Positions 1 through 6,768 of a stretch of 14,549 nucleotides of DNA are shown here, piece by piece; position 1 is the first letter of the stretch; the number at the start of each line of letters is the position of its first letter. A program made the position numbers and the translations under genes. A model generated the notes under the pieces. It was not told where the DNA came from, did not search any database, and was given only the letters and a program-made list of their open reading frames with translations. This DNA comes from SAR116 cluster bacterium (GTDB lineage: Bacteria; Pseudomonadota; Alphaproteobacteria; Puniceispirillales; UBA1172): assembly GCA_002691725.1 (NCBI GenBank), contig NZIT01000018.1, positions 1 through 14,549 on the forward strand, in the 5' to 3' direction.

Positions 1-30
1 AAAATGATCTAAAGTCCATTTTTCAGATGT

Positions 31-58
31 TTGACAGGATCAGCTTTATAATTATGTT
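31..58 (+). promoter_or_regulatory. possible sigma-70 promoter upstream of the DUF924 gene
   Basis: A perfect TTGACA lies at 31-36. It is followed after 16 bp by TATGTT at 53-58, a 4 of 6 match to the -10 consensus, and the pair sits 57 bp before the ATG at 116. An exact TATAAT at 47-52 is also present but has no usable -35 at the correct distance. The reading rests on consensus matching alone. Confidence 0.3.
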
Positions 59-115
59 GATAGAGTAACATCACATTTTCGCATATGACTTAAGTATTAT
101 ATTGGCTGTTTGTGA

Positions 116-862
116 ATGACCACAGAATTGACACCTGAAATCTTTCGCTCCCTTCCTGACGTTAATGATGCCCTCAAACATCCGCGCGCGCCGCGCAGTG
201 TGTTGAATTATATGTGCGGTGCGAACACCGCAGACCCTGAGGTCAGGGCGGCGCTGAACACAGAAGACCGAGTGATACCGCTTTTGGGAATCTGGTTCTC
301 AAGCGGCAGCGCATTAGATGATTTATGTCAGCCATTTGCCCCTGTGGTGCGTGAGCTGAAGGCCGACCCTCCAACATTAGTTGGGGCGGAATGGGAAAGT
401 GTTGAGGGCACGGTTGCCAGAGTGTTGTTGGCAGACCAGCTTTCACGATCATGCTTTCGCGGCACGCATGAGGCGTTTTCATTCGACCCTATTGGACGCG
501 CCTTAGTTCATGAGCTCATCAGCGACGACGCAGTGGATGAAACCTTGCAACTGCCTGCCGCACTTCTTTATCTGTTGCCATGGGCGTTAGCACATTCTGA
601 GGATGTGCGTGATTTGGAGCGTGCCTGTAACGTGATTGATTTAGCCGCTGCTGCCAATCCTGGCTTTACGCTGTTCAAAGGGCGAAATCGGCAAGCGGTT
701 GACCAGCATCGCCAGGTATTAGAAAAGTTTGGCCGCTATCCGCAGAGGAATGTGCAGTTTGGCCGAACAAATACGCCTGAGGAGGAGGCATGGCTTAACG
801 ATAAGGAAAACTTGCCTACATGGGCAGGCGGCAAGCTCTCATTTGATAAACCTATCAGGTGA
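116..862 (+). CDS. DUF924 family protein
   Basis: This 248-residue protein belongs to the DUF924 family, a helical TPR-like fold whose biochemical role is not established. The family signatures are visible: LLADQLSRSCFRGT at residues 104-117, HSED at 160-163, FGRYPQRN at 205-212 and GR at 216-217 followed by TPEEEAWL. The segment around residues 53-82 corresponds to the usual family N-terminus (FWF and an acidic FD region) but is degenerate here. About 50 extra residues precede it, so the protein is longer than typical members of roughly 180-200 residues. No signal peptide or membrane segment is seen, so it is probably cytosolic. The ATG at 116 has no convincing Shine-Dalgarno. It has no operon partner: the next + strand gene starts 278 bp downstream. 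Family membership is secure, function unknown. Confidence 0.88.
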   Translation: MTTELTPEIFRSLPDVNDALKHPRAPRSVLNYMCGANTADPEVRAALNTEDRVIPLLGIWFSSGSALDDLCQPFAPVVRELKADPPTLVGAEWESVEGTVARVLLADQLSRSCFRGTHEAFSFDPIGRALVHELISDDAVDETLQLPAALLYLLPWALAHSEDVRDLERACNVIDLAAAANPGFTLFKGRNRQAVDQHRQVLEKFGRYPQRNVQFGRTNTPEEEAWLNDKENLPTWAGGKLSFDKPIR

Positions 863-998
863 AACCAGCGAATATCCGGGCAATATACGCGCCTTGATGC
901 AAGCGGCTGTATCTCTTTACTGCCGGGGCCTTTGATTATAACCAATTTCAGAAAACTCTAATTAAGTGTTGCATAATTTGCACCACAGATAGCGAATA

Positions 999-1024
999 AA
1001 AGCAGTATGCGGCATCACTGCTTT
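999..1024 (+). terminator. hairpin, possible terminator for the DUF924 gene
   Basis: AAAGCAGT (999-1006) pairs with ACTGCTTT (1017-1024), and the stem continues inward as ATG/CAT with one bulged C and a CGG loop. The 3' arm ends in TTT and runs into an AT-rich stretch, but there is no long U tract. It lies 136 bp after the stop at 862. It could be a weak intrinsic terminator or only a stable hairpin. Apart from this structure, I see nothing definite in the 278-bp gap 863-1140. Confidence 0.4.
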
Positions 1025-1140
1025 CCTATATTTATTACCTAACACTAATAATGAGAAAGCAAACAAGGGCTAAACAAGTCCCTAAAGGCAGTTAATGAAT
1101 TGAACAGGCTCAATTTTTATTTCACTCTTTGAGGTTTTCC

Positions 1141-1485
1141 ATGCGTAACATTTTTTATTCTTTTATCTGCTCAATACTTTTGCTGACCGCTAGCGCAGCA
1201 CCGTCTATGGCAGATGGTAACAAATCCGGCTTAAGCTTAGGCTTCAGTGTTATGCAGAGCATTTGGCAGGGCAAAAGAGATAACCCTAAAATGACAACAT
1301 GCCGGTTGATCAAAAGAAAGGTCAATGCTGGTGATCAGATGTGTCTCTACAAAGGCGCACAAAGCACTTTTGAAGCCATTTACAACGATAAGGGCGGCTT
1401 CTGCCCCAGATCAATTTCATGTAGATTATACCCCGATGACAGCAAGACGGTCAGTGGTTTTGTCAAAGCATTTATGAACAAATAA
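1141..1485 (+). CDS. small secreted cysteine-containing protein, unknown family
   Basis: I do not recognise this 114-residue protein. It begins with a classic Sec signal peptide: basic MR, a hydrophobic stretch through FICSILLLTASAA, and a likely signal peptidase I site after APSMA before DG (about residue 24). The mature part of about 90 residues is basic and has four cysteines (54, 68, 88 and 94), which would allow two disulfide bonds in the periplasm. There is no lipobox, so it is not a lipoprotein. The ATG at 1141 is chosen over an in-frame TTG at 1129 because GAGG at 1131-1134 sits 6 nt before it. It stands alone: the next gene is convergent. It is likely a real gene, given the clean signal peptide and RBS. 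Confidence 0.75.
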   Translation: MRNIFYSFICSILLLTASAAPSMADGNKSGLSLGFSVMQSIWQGKRDNPKMTTCRLIKRKVNAGDQMCLYKGAQSTFEAIYNDKGGFCPRSISCRLYPDDSKTVSGFVKAFMNK

Positions 1486-1674
1486 CGTAAGGCTTAACCT
1501 CCGCTTGCTCATGTTTCCATTTCTTTATTTTAATCACACACTCTATCTGGAATATCTGAAATTCCGATCGGTGTTGCCACCAATAAAAAGGCAGAAAAAC
1601 AGTCAAGCCTGAGCTACGCCCGCTTGCTTAGCGGACAGAATAATCACAGAATAATCGTATAAAAATCAAGCTGA
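1486..1674. other. intergenic region between convergent genes
   Basis: No gene is seen here. It contains several short inverted repeats: GGAAT (1549-1553)/ATTCC (1561-1565), the palindrome CCGATCGG (1564-1571), and CCGCT (1620-1624)/AGCGG (1630-1634) with a 5-nt loop. None has a U tract on either strand, so none is called a terminator. A direct repeat AGAATAATC lies near the FAH gene end. Confidence 0.4.
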
Positions 1675-2361
1675 TTAGATGACATTGGTGGTCATCTCAC
1701 AGACCCCTTCGATTTGACAATGGATCGCATCACCTTTCTGCACCGGGCCAACACCAGACGGCGTTCCTGACATGATGACATCACCGGCTGCGATATCATA
1801 AAACTGTGACAGATAAGCGATTTGTTCCGCCACTTTCCAGATCATCTGCCCCAGATCACCTTCTTGGCGCAGATCACCATTGACGCTAAGGCTAATTCGG
1901 CCAGCATCAGGATGACCAATGTCAGCGACCGGAACAATCTCACTCATAGGGGCAGAACGCTCAAAAGCTTTACCCGGCTCCCACGGACGCCGCTGCTCTT
2001 TGGCTACCCCTTGCAGGTCACGGCGCGTCATGTCAATGCCAACACCATAGCCATAGACATAGCGCAAGGCGTCAGCCACAGAAATATTCTTGCCGCCACC
2101 TTTTAACGCAACAACCATTTCAACCTCGTGATGCACATCCTGGCTCTCTGGTGGATAAGGAAACTCACCCGACGTATCAGCATTCTGGGCATTCTTCTGA
2201 AAGAAAAACGGCTCCTCGCGGTTAGGATCACCGCCCATTTCAATCGTATGCGCTGCATAGTTTCTGCCAATGCAGTAAATCCGGCGAATTGGGAACGCCT
2301 TATCAGACCCGCGAACTGGTATAGCGGTAACAGGGGGTTGGTCAATAACGTATTCACTCAT
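1675..2361 (-). CDS. fumarylacetoacetate hydrolase (FAH) family protein
   Basis: This 228-residue enzyme is of the FAH superfamily, whose members cleave C-C bonds in beta-diketo acids such as fumarylpyruvate, or decarboxylate or hydrate related oxo-acids, using a divalent metal. The N-terminus RRIYCIGRNYAAH (26-38) is the usual opening of the fumarylpyruvate-hydrolase-like subgroup. Expected metal ligands are E79 and E81 in HHEVEMVVAL and D110 in GVGIDMTRRDLQ. Other family motifs are PWEPGKAFE with K131 and SGTPSGVGPV (198-207). It is a single-domain, cytosolic, full-length protein. AAGGAG lies upstream of the ATG. It is the last gene of the ABC transporter operon, 24 bp after the permease stop, so it probably acts on the imported compound or a later intermediate. 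The exact substrate cannot be read from sequence; fumarylpyruvate hydrolase is the closest guess. Confidence 0.88.
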   Translation of the reverse strand: MSEYVIDQPPVTAIPVRGSDKAFPIRRIYCIGRNYAAHTIEMGGDPNREEPFFFQKNAQNADTSGEFPYPPESQDVHHEVEMVVALKGGGKNISVADALRYVYGYGVGIDMTRRDLQGVAKEQRRPWEPGKAFERSAPMSEIVPVADIGHPDAGRISLSVNGDLRQEGDLGQMIWKVAEQIAYLSQFYDIAAGDVIMSGTPSGVGPVQKGDAIHCQIEGVCEMTTNVI

Positions 2362-2385
2362 AATGTATATTCTCCTTTGGTGGTG

Positions 2386-3138
2386 TTAACGCCGCGACGC
2401 ATAATAATCAACACGACGCTCAAGATAAGCCAAAAACTCAGCAATGATGAAAGACAGGGCAAAAAGAACAATCAGAACAGCCCAGAAATGAGACATTAGA
2501 AAATTAGAAGCATATAATTCAAACAAAGACCCAAAGCCAACAATTGATATCAATAACTGACCAATGATGACGCCTTTAACCGCACGGATAAAGCCAATGC
2601 GAACACCAGACAATATCTCTGGCAAGGCCGCCCAGAAATAAATCTTTGTCAGCGCATCCAATTGCGAGGCGCCGAATGATTTTGACATCTCGACTAGCGA
2701 CTGATTAATCTGGCGAACCCCGGCACGAGAGTTCAAAACAATGATCCATATAGCAAAAAGAGCCGTTGTGATAACGATAGACTTTAGCCCAAAGCCAAAC
2801 AAAACCATTAATACTGGCACCAGCGCCGTCAATGGTGCGCTTAAAAACAGATTAACCCACGGCAAAAGCAATTCATCAATCAGCTGATTTTTTCCCATCA
2901 GAATACCAACAGGAATGCCGATACAAATGGCAGATAACGTGCCAATAGAAAAAGCTAGCGCGGTTTCTTTCAAGGCATTGATAAATGGTGTTGTGCCGCC
3001 AATTTCAATCAAGGTTGCAAATATGTCCGAAAGTGGCGGCAGAAAAAATGTCAATTCAATCTGACCGACAATTTCCCATAATATGCCCCATAAAATCAGC
3101 GACGACATGTTGGGGAGTTTATATCCAAAAAGGGTCAT
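2386..3138 (-). CDS. ABC transporter permease, TauC/SsuC-like (second permease)
   Basis: This 250-residue inner-membrane permease is of the binding-protein-dependent class (BPD_transp_1) found in taurine, sulfonate, nitrate and pyrimidine-precursor uptake systems. About six hydrophobic segments are visible. The cytoplasmic EAA-type coupling loop is recognisable near residues 150-180 (EMSKSFGASQLDALTKIYFWAALPEILSGVRIG in two parts: EMSKSFGASQ and ALPEILSGVRIG). It starts 8 bp after the ATPase stop, which indicates translational coupling. It presumably pairs with the permease at 3951-4718 as a heterodimer, because the two differ clearly in sequence and each has its own EAA loop. The substrate is unknown. 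Confidence 0.88.
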   Translation of the reverse strand: MTLFGYKLPNMSSLILWGILWEIVGQIELTFFLPPLSDIFATLIEIGGTTPFINALKETALAFSIGTLSAICIGIPVGILMGKNQLIDELLLPWVNLFLSAPLTALVPVLMVLFGFGLKSIVITTALFAIWIIVLNSRAGVRQINQSLVEMSKSFGASQLDALTKIYFWAALPEILSGVRIGFIRAVKGVIIGQLLISIVGFGSLFELYASNFLMSHFWAVLIVLFALSFIIAEFLAYLERRVDYYASRR

Positions 3139-3146
3139 GCTTTCAC

Positions 3147-3923
3147 CTATTCCACATAAGACCGCAAGGAAGCCCAGATGCGATCCACGATATCGAGATA
3201 TTCAGGCTCACGCCGAATGCTATCGACATCTTTGTGTCGGAAGCCTGATGGGCGGATGATTTCCATGACACGGCTGGGGCGCGGCAGCAGGATGGCAATC
3301 TGGTCAGACACATAAACAGCCTCTTCAATGGAGTGGGTGACAAAAATGAATGTCTTATTTTCATTTTTAACAAGCCCGAGCAAATCTTCCTGAAACTTTC
3401 GGCGAGTTTGCTCATCAACCGCGGAAAATGGCTCATCCATTAAGAGCACCTGAGCATCAACACTTAGCGCTCTGGCAAGGCCAACACGCTGACGCATACC
3501 GCCCGATAGCTCATGGGGAAAACTATGCTCAAAACCGGTAAGACCGACCTCATTGATATATTTTTGCGCGATGCCTTCGCGTTCAGATTTTGCCACGCCG
3601 CGCAACTCTAGCCCAAAGGCTACATTTCTGATGACGCTCGCCCATGGCATCAAAGCAAAATCCTGAAAAACAAAAGCCCGGTCAGGGCCGGGGGCTTTCA
3701 CCACTTCGCCATTAACCAGAATCTCGCCACTTGTGGCTGGCAACAAGCCCGCAATGATCTTCAACAAGGTTGTCTTACCACATCCAGAAGGGCCAAGAAG
3801 CGAGGTTAACTGCCCCCTTGGGAAATCCAGACTAAGATCACGGAGAGCCTCCGTACTCCCATAATTTTTATAGACATTCCTTACGGTAACAGCGTTGTCA
3901 GTAGATTTGGTCATTTTTCCCAC
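3147..3923 (-). CDS. ABC transporter ATP-binding protein, TauB/SsuB-like
   Basis: This 258-residue ATPase energises the importer on the cytoplasmic face. All motifs are intact: Walker A GPSGCGKTT at 44-52, Q-loop Q87, signature LSGGMRQR at 139-146, Walker B VLLMDEP at 159-165 followed by the D-loop SAVD, and H197 of the H-loop. It matches the nitrate/sulfonate/taurine transporter ATPase subfamily in length and sequence. The 5' end is uncertain: the frame opens with GTG at 3923, and an ATG at 3914 three codons later is at least as likely. The GGGA between them is a little close to the ATG. It lies 27 bp after the first permease and 8 bp before the second, within one operon. Confidence 0.93.
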   Translation of the reverse strand: MGKMTKSTDNAVTVRNVYKNYGSTEALRDLSLDFPRGQLTSLLGPSGCGKTTLLKIIAGLLPATSGEILVNGEVVKAPGPDRAFVFQDFALMPWASVIRNVAFGLELRGVAKSEREGIAQKYINEVGLTGFEHSFPHELSGGMRQRVGLARALSVDAQVLLMDEPFSAVDEQTRRKFQEDLLGLVKNENKTFIFVTHSIEEAVYVSDQIAILLPRPSRVMEIIRPSGFRHKDVDSIRREPEYLDIVDRIWASLRSYVE

Positions 3924-3950
3924 ATGATTTCTATGTTTAATGATTTCACA

Positions 3951-4718
3951 CTAGTCGAGCGCAGAGGGTTTTCGAGACCCTTGCAAAAGTTTATTTTCAA
4001 TCCGTTCCAGAACATTAAGAAAGAGCACGGCAAGAATGATAATTGAGGCAATTGCCGCATACATGCTCGGATAATCCGCGATAGACCGGCTATATGTAAT
4101 AATATCGCCAACCCCTGTCGGGGTAATCTTCAGCTCTGACAAAATCGCGCCAATAAAGCCTGCCGAAACACCCAATCGCAGGCCCGCAAATATAATTGGG
4201 AAGGCAGAAGGCAGAATGATTTTCATAATGACTTGAAACCGCGAGCCTAAAAAGGCCTCGCCCATTTCAATAAGATTGACAGGCGTGTTACGCACCGCCC
4301 CGCCAGTATTGAGAACAATCACTGGCATCGCCATAATACAAACAACAAACACTTTAGAAGTTAGCCCAATGCCGTAAGCCATCACCAGCAACGGGATCAA
4401 AGCGGCTAGAGGCGCTGTTTGCATAACGATAAATATGGGGGAGACGAGCCAGTCAAAGCTGCGGCTCAAGCCGACAAATAAGCCTATCCCTATGCCGAAA
4501 AATGCTGAGATTAAAATCCCGATAACTAACGGTTTTAATGTTTCCGCATAGGCCTTGAACATAGTGCCATCAATCAAAAGCGCCCAGAATGCTGATAACG
4601 ATTCAAAGAATGTTGGAAAGGCAAAACTGACAGGCACACGGCCGGCAATTTCCCATGCCGTAAAGACAACCAAAGCTGATACTAGTTTGAGGATATTAGC
4701 ACGATGTTTGGCTAGCAT
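3951..4718 (-). CDS. ABC transporter permease, TauC/SsuC-like (first permease)
   Basis: This 255-residue permease has about six membrane segments. An EAA loop (EMGEAFLGSRFQVIMKI then LPSAFPIIFAGLRLG) lies around residues 150-185 and would contact the ATPase. The N-terminal region WEIAGRVPVSFAFPTFFESL is typical of the TauC/SsuC class. It lies between the binding-protein gene (73-bp gap with a strong hairpin) and the ATPase gene (27-bp gap). The Shine-Dalgarno before the ATG at 4718 is weak. With the permease at 2386-3138 it would form the membrane channel. The substrate is not deducible. Confidence 0.88.
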   Translation of the reverse strand: MLAKHRANILKLVSALVVFTAWEIAGRVPVSFAFPTFFESLSAFWALLIDGTMFKAYAETLKPLVIGILISAFFGIGIGLFVGLSRSFDWLVSPIFIVMQTAPLAALIPLLVMAYGIGLTSKVFVVCIMAMPVIVLNTGGAVRNTPVNLIEMGEAFLGSRFQVIMKIILPSAFPIIFAGLRLGVSAGFIGAILSELKITPTGVGDIITYSRSIADYPSMYAAIASIIILAVLFLNVLERIENKLLQGSRKPSALD

Positions 4719-4750
4719 GAGGGTTATCCAATATTTGGCTGATGGTGATA

Positions 4751-4771
4751 GCAGGGCAATGATTGCCCTGC
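4751..4771 (-). other. perfect intercistronic hairpin after the binding-protein gene
   Basis: GCAGGGCAA (4751-4759) and TTGCCCTGC (4763-4771) form a perfect 9-bp stem with a 3-nt loop. It lies 20 bp past the stop of the binding-protein gene and 32 bp before the first permease. On the - strand it is not followed by a T tract, so it is not a standard intrinsic terminator. Placement after a binding-protein gene fits a hairpin that protects the upstream mRNA 3' end, giving more binding protein than membrane components, as known for malE-malF. That role is inferred. Confidence 0.6.
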
Positions 4772-4791
4772 GCTGTAAGTCATCGTTTTAT

Positions 4792-5766
4792 TTACTTTGT
4801 TGCCTGTTCAAGCGGCGCAAAATACCAGAAGTCATTCGGATCAAGCGTATCTGGATCGCCTTCAATCTGACCTGCCATGGAATACCATTCGAGATCTGCT
4901 TTTGCCGCAATCATGCCGCCGCCAGTGGGATGGTAAAGACCACCCTCGACCGCATCCTTAAAGAAGCCATCAAGACCCTCAAGCACTTCTTTTGGCAGCT
5001 GGCCAATAGGTCCATCCGGATTTGTTTCTCTTTTGATTATTGATGGATCGTCATGCATATCCTGATACACACTGACCAATGCGGAAACAAAGATATTCAC
5101 TTCTTCTTCGTTTGCTTTCATCCAGTCAAGATTGGCAAACAGCGCTTCGTCACTGGCATCAACCTCAAACATTGGCAACACATTAAACTTATCCCCCTGC
5201 AGCTTCATCAGCTTGTTCTTATTGGAAAGGTCAACAATTGTAGCGTCTGTTTGACCAGCCATAAGCGCCGCAATCCGGTTTGAGGAACCGGGAACATAAG
5301 AGCGATTGCCAAACGTGATATTCATCCGGTCTTCAATCACATTAGCAATAGAATCTGTACCGCCACCGCGTGAATGCAGCATAATCGGCTCACCATCAAG
5401 GTCCGTCAAACTTGAATATTTCTGTGATGTCACTGGGAAAAACTTTAGTTTAGACATCTGGAAAATAATACGAATCGGTGCTTTTGAACGCTGCATCACC
5501 GAATAAGGTGTGCCAAATCCAATATCCATCTGGCCGCTTAAAATCGCCTGAATAGCCAGTTCTTCATCGGCAAATGCTGTCCATTCATAATCAAGACCAT
5601 TGGCTTTTGCTCTCTCAAGCGCAATAAAGATATGCGCCAGTTCATCTGATGGTGGTTCAGCAAGAGCGATCTTAATCGTATCCGCCTGCGCTGTGCTGAC
5701 AAACCCTGTGAACATCGTCACCAGTGTTGCCGCTGTTAACTTTAGGTATTGTTTTAATTTTAACAT
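4792..5766 (-). CDS. NMT1/THI5-like periplasmic substrate-binding protein of the ABC importer
   Basis: This 324-residue protein is the solute receptor of the transporter encoded downstream. A Sec signal peptide spans residues 1-28 (KLKQYLKLTAATLVTMF core, cleavage after AQA before DTIKIAL). The mature part follows the NMT1/SsuA/TauA-like fold, with family features IKIALAEPPSDELAHIFIALE, a QAILSGQMDIGFGTPYSV segment near residues 72-90, and MAGQTDATIVD near 168-178. A very good Shine-Dalgarno (AAGGAGG, 7 nt spacing) precedes the ATG at 5766, fitting high expression. It is the first gene of the operon and faces the divergent GntR regulator. Relatives bind taurine, sulfonates, aromatic acids, riboflavin or pyrimidines, so the ligand is open. 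Confidence 0.88.
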   Translation of the reverse strand: MLKLKQYLKLTAATLVTMFTGFVSTAQADTIKIALAEPPSDELAHIFIALERAKANGLDYEWTAFADEELAIQAILSGQMDIGFGTPYSVMQRSKAPIRIIFQMSKLKFFPVTSQKYSSLTDLDGEPIMLHSRGGGTDSIANVIEDRMNITFGNRSYVPGSSNRIAALMAGQTDATIVDLSNKNKLMKLQGDKFNVLPMFEVDASDEALFANLDWMKANEEEVNIFVSALVSVYQDMHDDPSIIKRETNPDGPIGQLPKEVLEGLDGFFKDAVEGGLYHPTGGGMIAAKADLEWYSMAGQIEGDPDTLDPNDFWYFAPLEQATK

Positions 5767-5795
5767 TATTTTTCCTCCTTGAGCTGAAATGGTAA

Positions 5796-5809
5796 CGACA
5801 AACCTGTCG
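5796..5809 (-). promoter_or_regulatory. small hairpin in the 5' leader of the ABC operon
   Basis: CGACA (5796-5800) pairs with TGTCG (5805-5809) around a 4-nt loop, about 30 bp before the binding-protein start. It could affect leader stability. It is short and may be chance. Confidence 0.2.
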
Positions 5810-5873
5810 GTCCCTCAAATTGATCATACGCTTTTTATGCGGTTTAATTTTAACCAATATAAAATTGATCACA

Positions 5874-5886
5874 TATAATTTATAAT
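5874..5886 (+). promoter_or_regulatory. candidate -10 boxes for the GntR regulator gene
   Basis: Two exact TATAAT hexamers lie at 5874-5879 and 5881-5886, about 80 bp before the chosen GTG start at 5962. No good -35 is present at 16-18 bp, so the promoter would be weak or activator-dependent. The putative operator repeats begin inside and just after the second box, which would suit autoregulation. Confidence 0.35.
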
Positions 5887-5918
5887 TGGTCAAGCATTGG
5901 TCGAAGCATTGACTACCA
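5885..5918. promoter_or_regulatory. candidate operator of the FadR-type regulator
   Basis: Three near-identical heptamers lie in a row: ATTGGTC at 5885-5891, ATTGGTC at 5896-5902 and ATTGACT at 5908-5914, with 11- and 12-bp steps, close to one helical turn. The last is followed by ACCA (5915-5918), which forms an inverted TGGT...ACCA pair with 5898-5901. FadR-family regulators commonly bind TGGT/ACCA half-sites. A further direct repeat AAATTGATCA occurs at 5817-5826 and 5862-5871 on the ABC-operon side. The region lies between the divergent operon and regulator genes, so it could control both. This is inferred from position and motif type. Confidence 0.45.
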
Positions 5919-5961
5919 TTATTGTGATGTGCCATTTATGGTCACAACAATGGAGGAAATA

Positions 5962-6654
5962 GTGACAACAGCAGATGGGGCATTAATCCAATTAAGAGCT
6001 TGGCTTGCGCAACGTAAGCTACCGTCTAATGGTCGCCTGCCTCCTGAACGTGAGTTTGCCGAGATATTAGGCGTGTCGCGCGGCGATCTGCGCAAGGCTT
6101 TAGCAACATTGGAAAACAACGGCGAGTTATGGCGTCAGGTTGGCAAAGGCACATTTATTGGCACTAAACCTGTTGATGAGCTTTCTGTTGTGGGTAAAGT
6201 TGCTGATCAGTCTAACCCCCTGGAAGTGATGAATGCCCGTATCCTTATTGAACCAATTATTTGCCAACAGGCCGCCATGAATGCCGCAAGTATTCATATT
6301 GATGAATTAAACCGCTGTATGGTGGCGCAACGGGCAGCGCAAAACTGGCGGCAATATGAAAATGCGGATAACCGTCTGCACAGGATCATAGCCATCGCCT
6401 CTGGTAATATTGTTTTACTTGCCCTTTTTGATCAGCTGAACGCCATTCGGCGGGCTGTTGTATGGGGACGATTGCGGCAACATTCGGATGTCCCGCCAAC
6501 CAATCACCATAGTTTTTCGCAACATGAAAAGATTATCACCGCGATTTTCCAACGCGACCCTGAGCTTTCTGCATCGCTAATGCGTGAGCATCTTGAAGAA
6601 GTTCGTGATAATTTGATGAGCCCTAACAAAATGGCATCATCCGTTCAAATCTAA
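5962..6654 (+). CDS. GntR-family transcriptional regulator, FadR/FCD type
   Basis: This regulator has 230 residues from the GTG at 5962. A winged-helix GntR domain occupies residues 5-68, with GRLPPEREFAEILGVSRGDLRKALATL and the wing GKGTFI. A C-terminal helical FCD ligand domain spans about 85-218. The FCD metal/ligand residues appear intact: D136 and H140 in DNRLHRIIAIASGN, H188 in QHEKI and H210 in REHLEEV. These proteins usually bind an organic acid and leave the operator. The frame opens earlier (GTG 5929, ATG 5938, ATG 5950), but GGAGG at 5952-5956 with 5-nt spacing strongly favours GTG 5962. It is divergent from the ABC/FAH operon, so it is probably its repressor, induced by the transported compound or a metabolite. 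The inducer is not known. Confidence 0.9.
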   Translation: MTTADGALIQLRAWLAQRKLPSNGRLPPEREFAEILGVSRGDLRKALATLENNGELWRQVGKGTFIGTKPVDELSVVGKVADQSNPLEVMNARILIEPIICQQAAMNAASIHIDELNRCMVAQRAAQNWRQYENADNRLHRIIAIASGNIVLLALFDQLNAIRRAVVWGRLRQHSDVPPTNHHSFSQHEKIITAIFQRDPELSASLMREHLEEVRDNLMSPNKMASSVQI

Positions 6655-6691
6655 CCGATACGCAAGGCCATAACGCCCAAAAAGACTGGCT

Positions 6692-6751
6692 AAAAAAGCA
6701 CCCCTGATCAAGCGCCTGACCAAATAGCTGATCTATAAGCTAATCAGGGGT
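6692..6751 (-). terminator. intrinsic terminator of the aminotransferase gene
   Basis: ACCCCTGAT (6700-6708) pairs with ATCAGGGGT (6743-6751), a perfect 9-bp stem. An inner TAGCT (6725-6729)/AGCTA (6738-6742) stem abuts it, leaving a 16-nt one-sided bulge. Read on the - strand, the structure is followed by GC and six Ts (6697-6692). It starts 17 bp past the aminotransferase stop. There is no T tract on the + strand side, so it is mainly a - strand terminator. The + strand GntR gene ends at 6654, and no separate terminator was found for it. Confidence 0.75.
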
Positions 6752-6768
6752 TCTGAGTATAATTGGTT

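Noticed and set aside
4555..5043. 162-codon + strand ORF across the permease/binding-protein junction
   Set aside because: Antisense to two well-supported genes; no RBS or family signature.
1675..5766. Naming the ABC system tauABC or ssuABC
   Set aside because: Similarity is to the general nitrate/sulfonate/taurine class; no TauD, SsuD or Xsc is linked and the FAH gene argues for another substrate.
5929..5961. Earlier starts for the GntR regulator (5929, 5938, 5950)
   Set aside because: The strongest Shine-Dalgarno, GGAGG at 5952-5956, serves GTG 5962.
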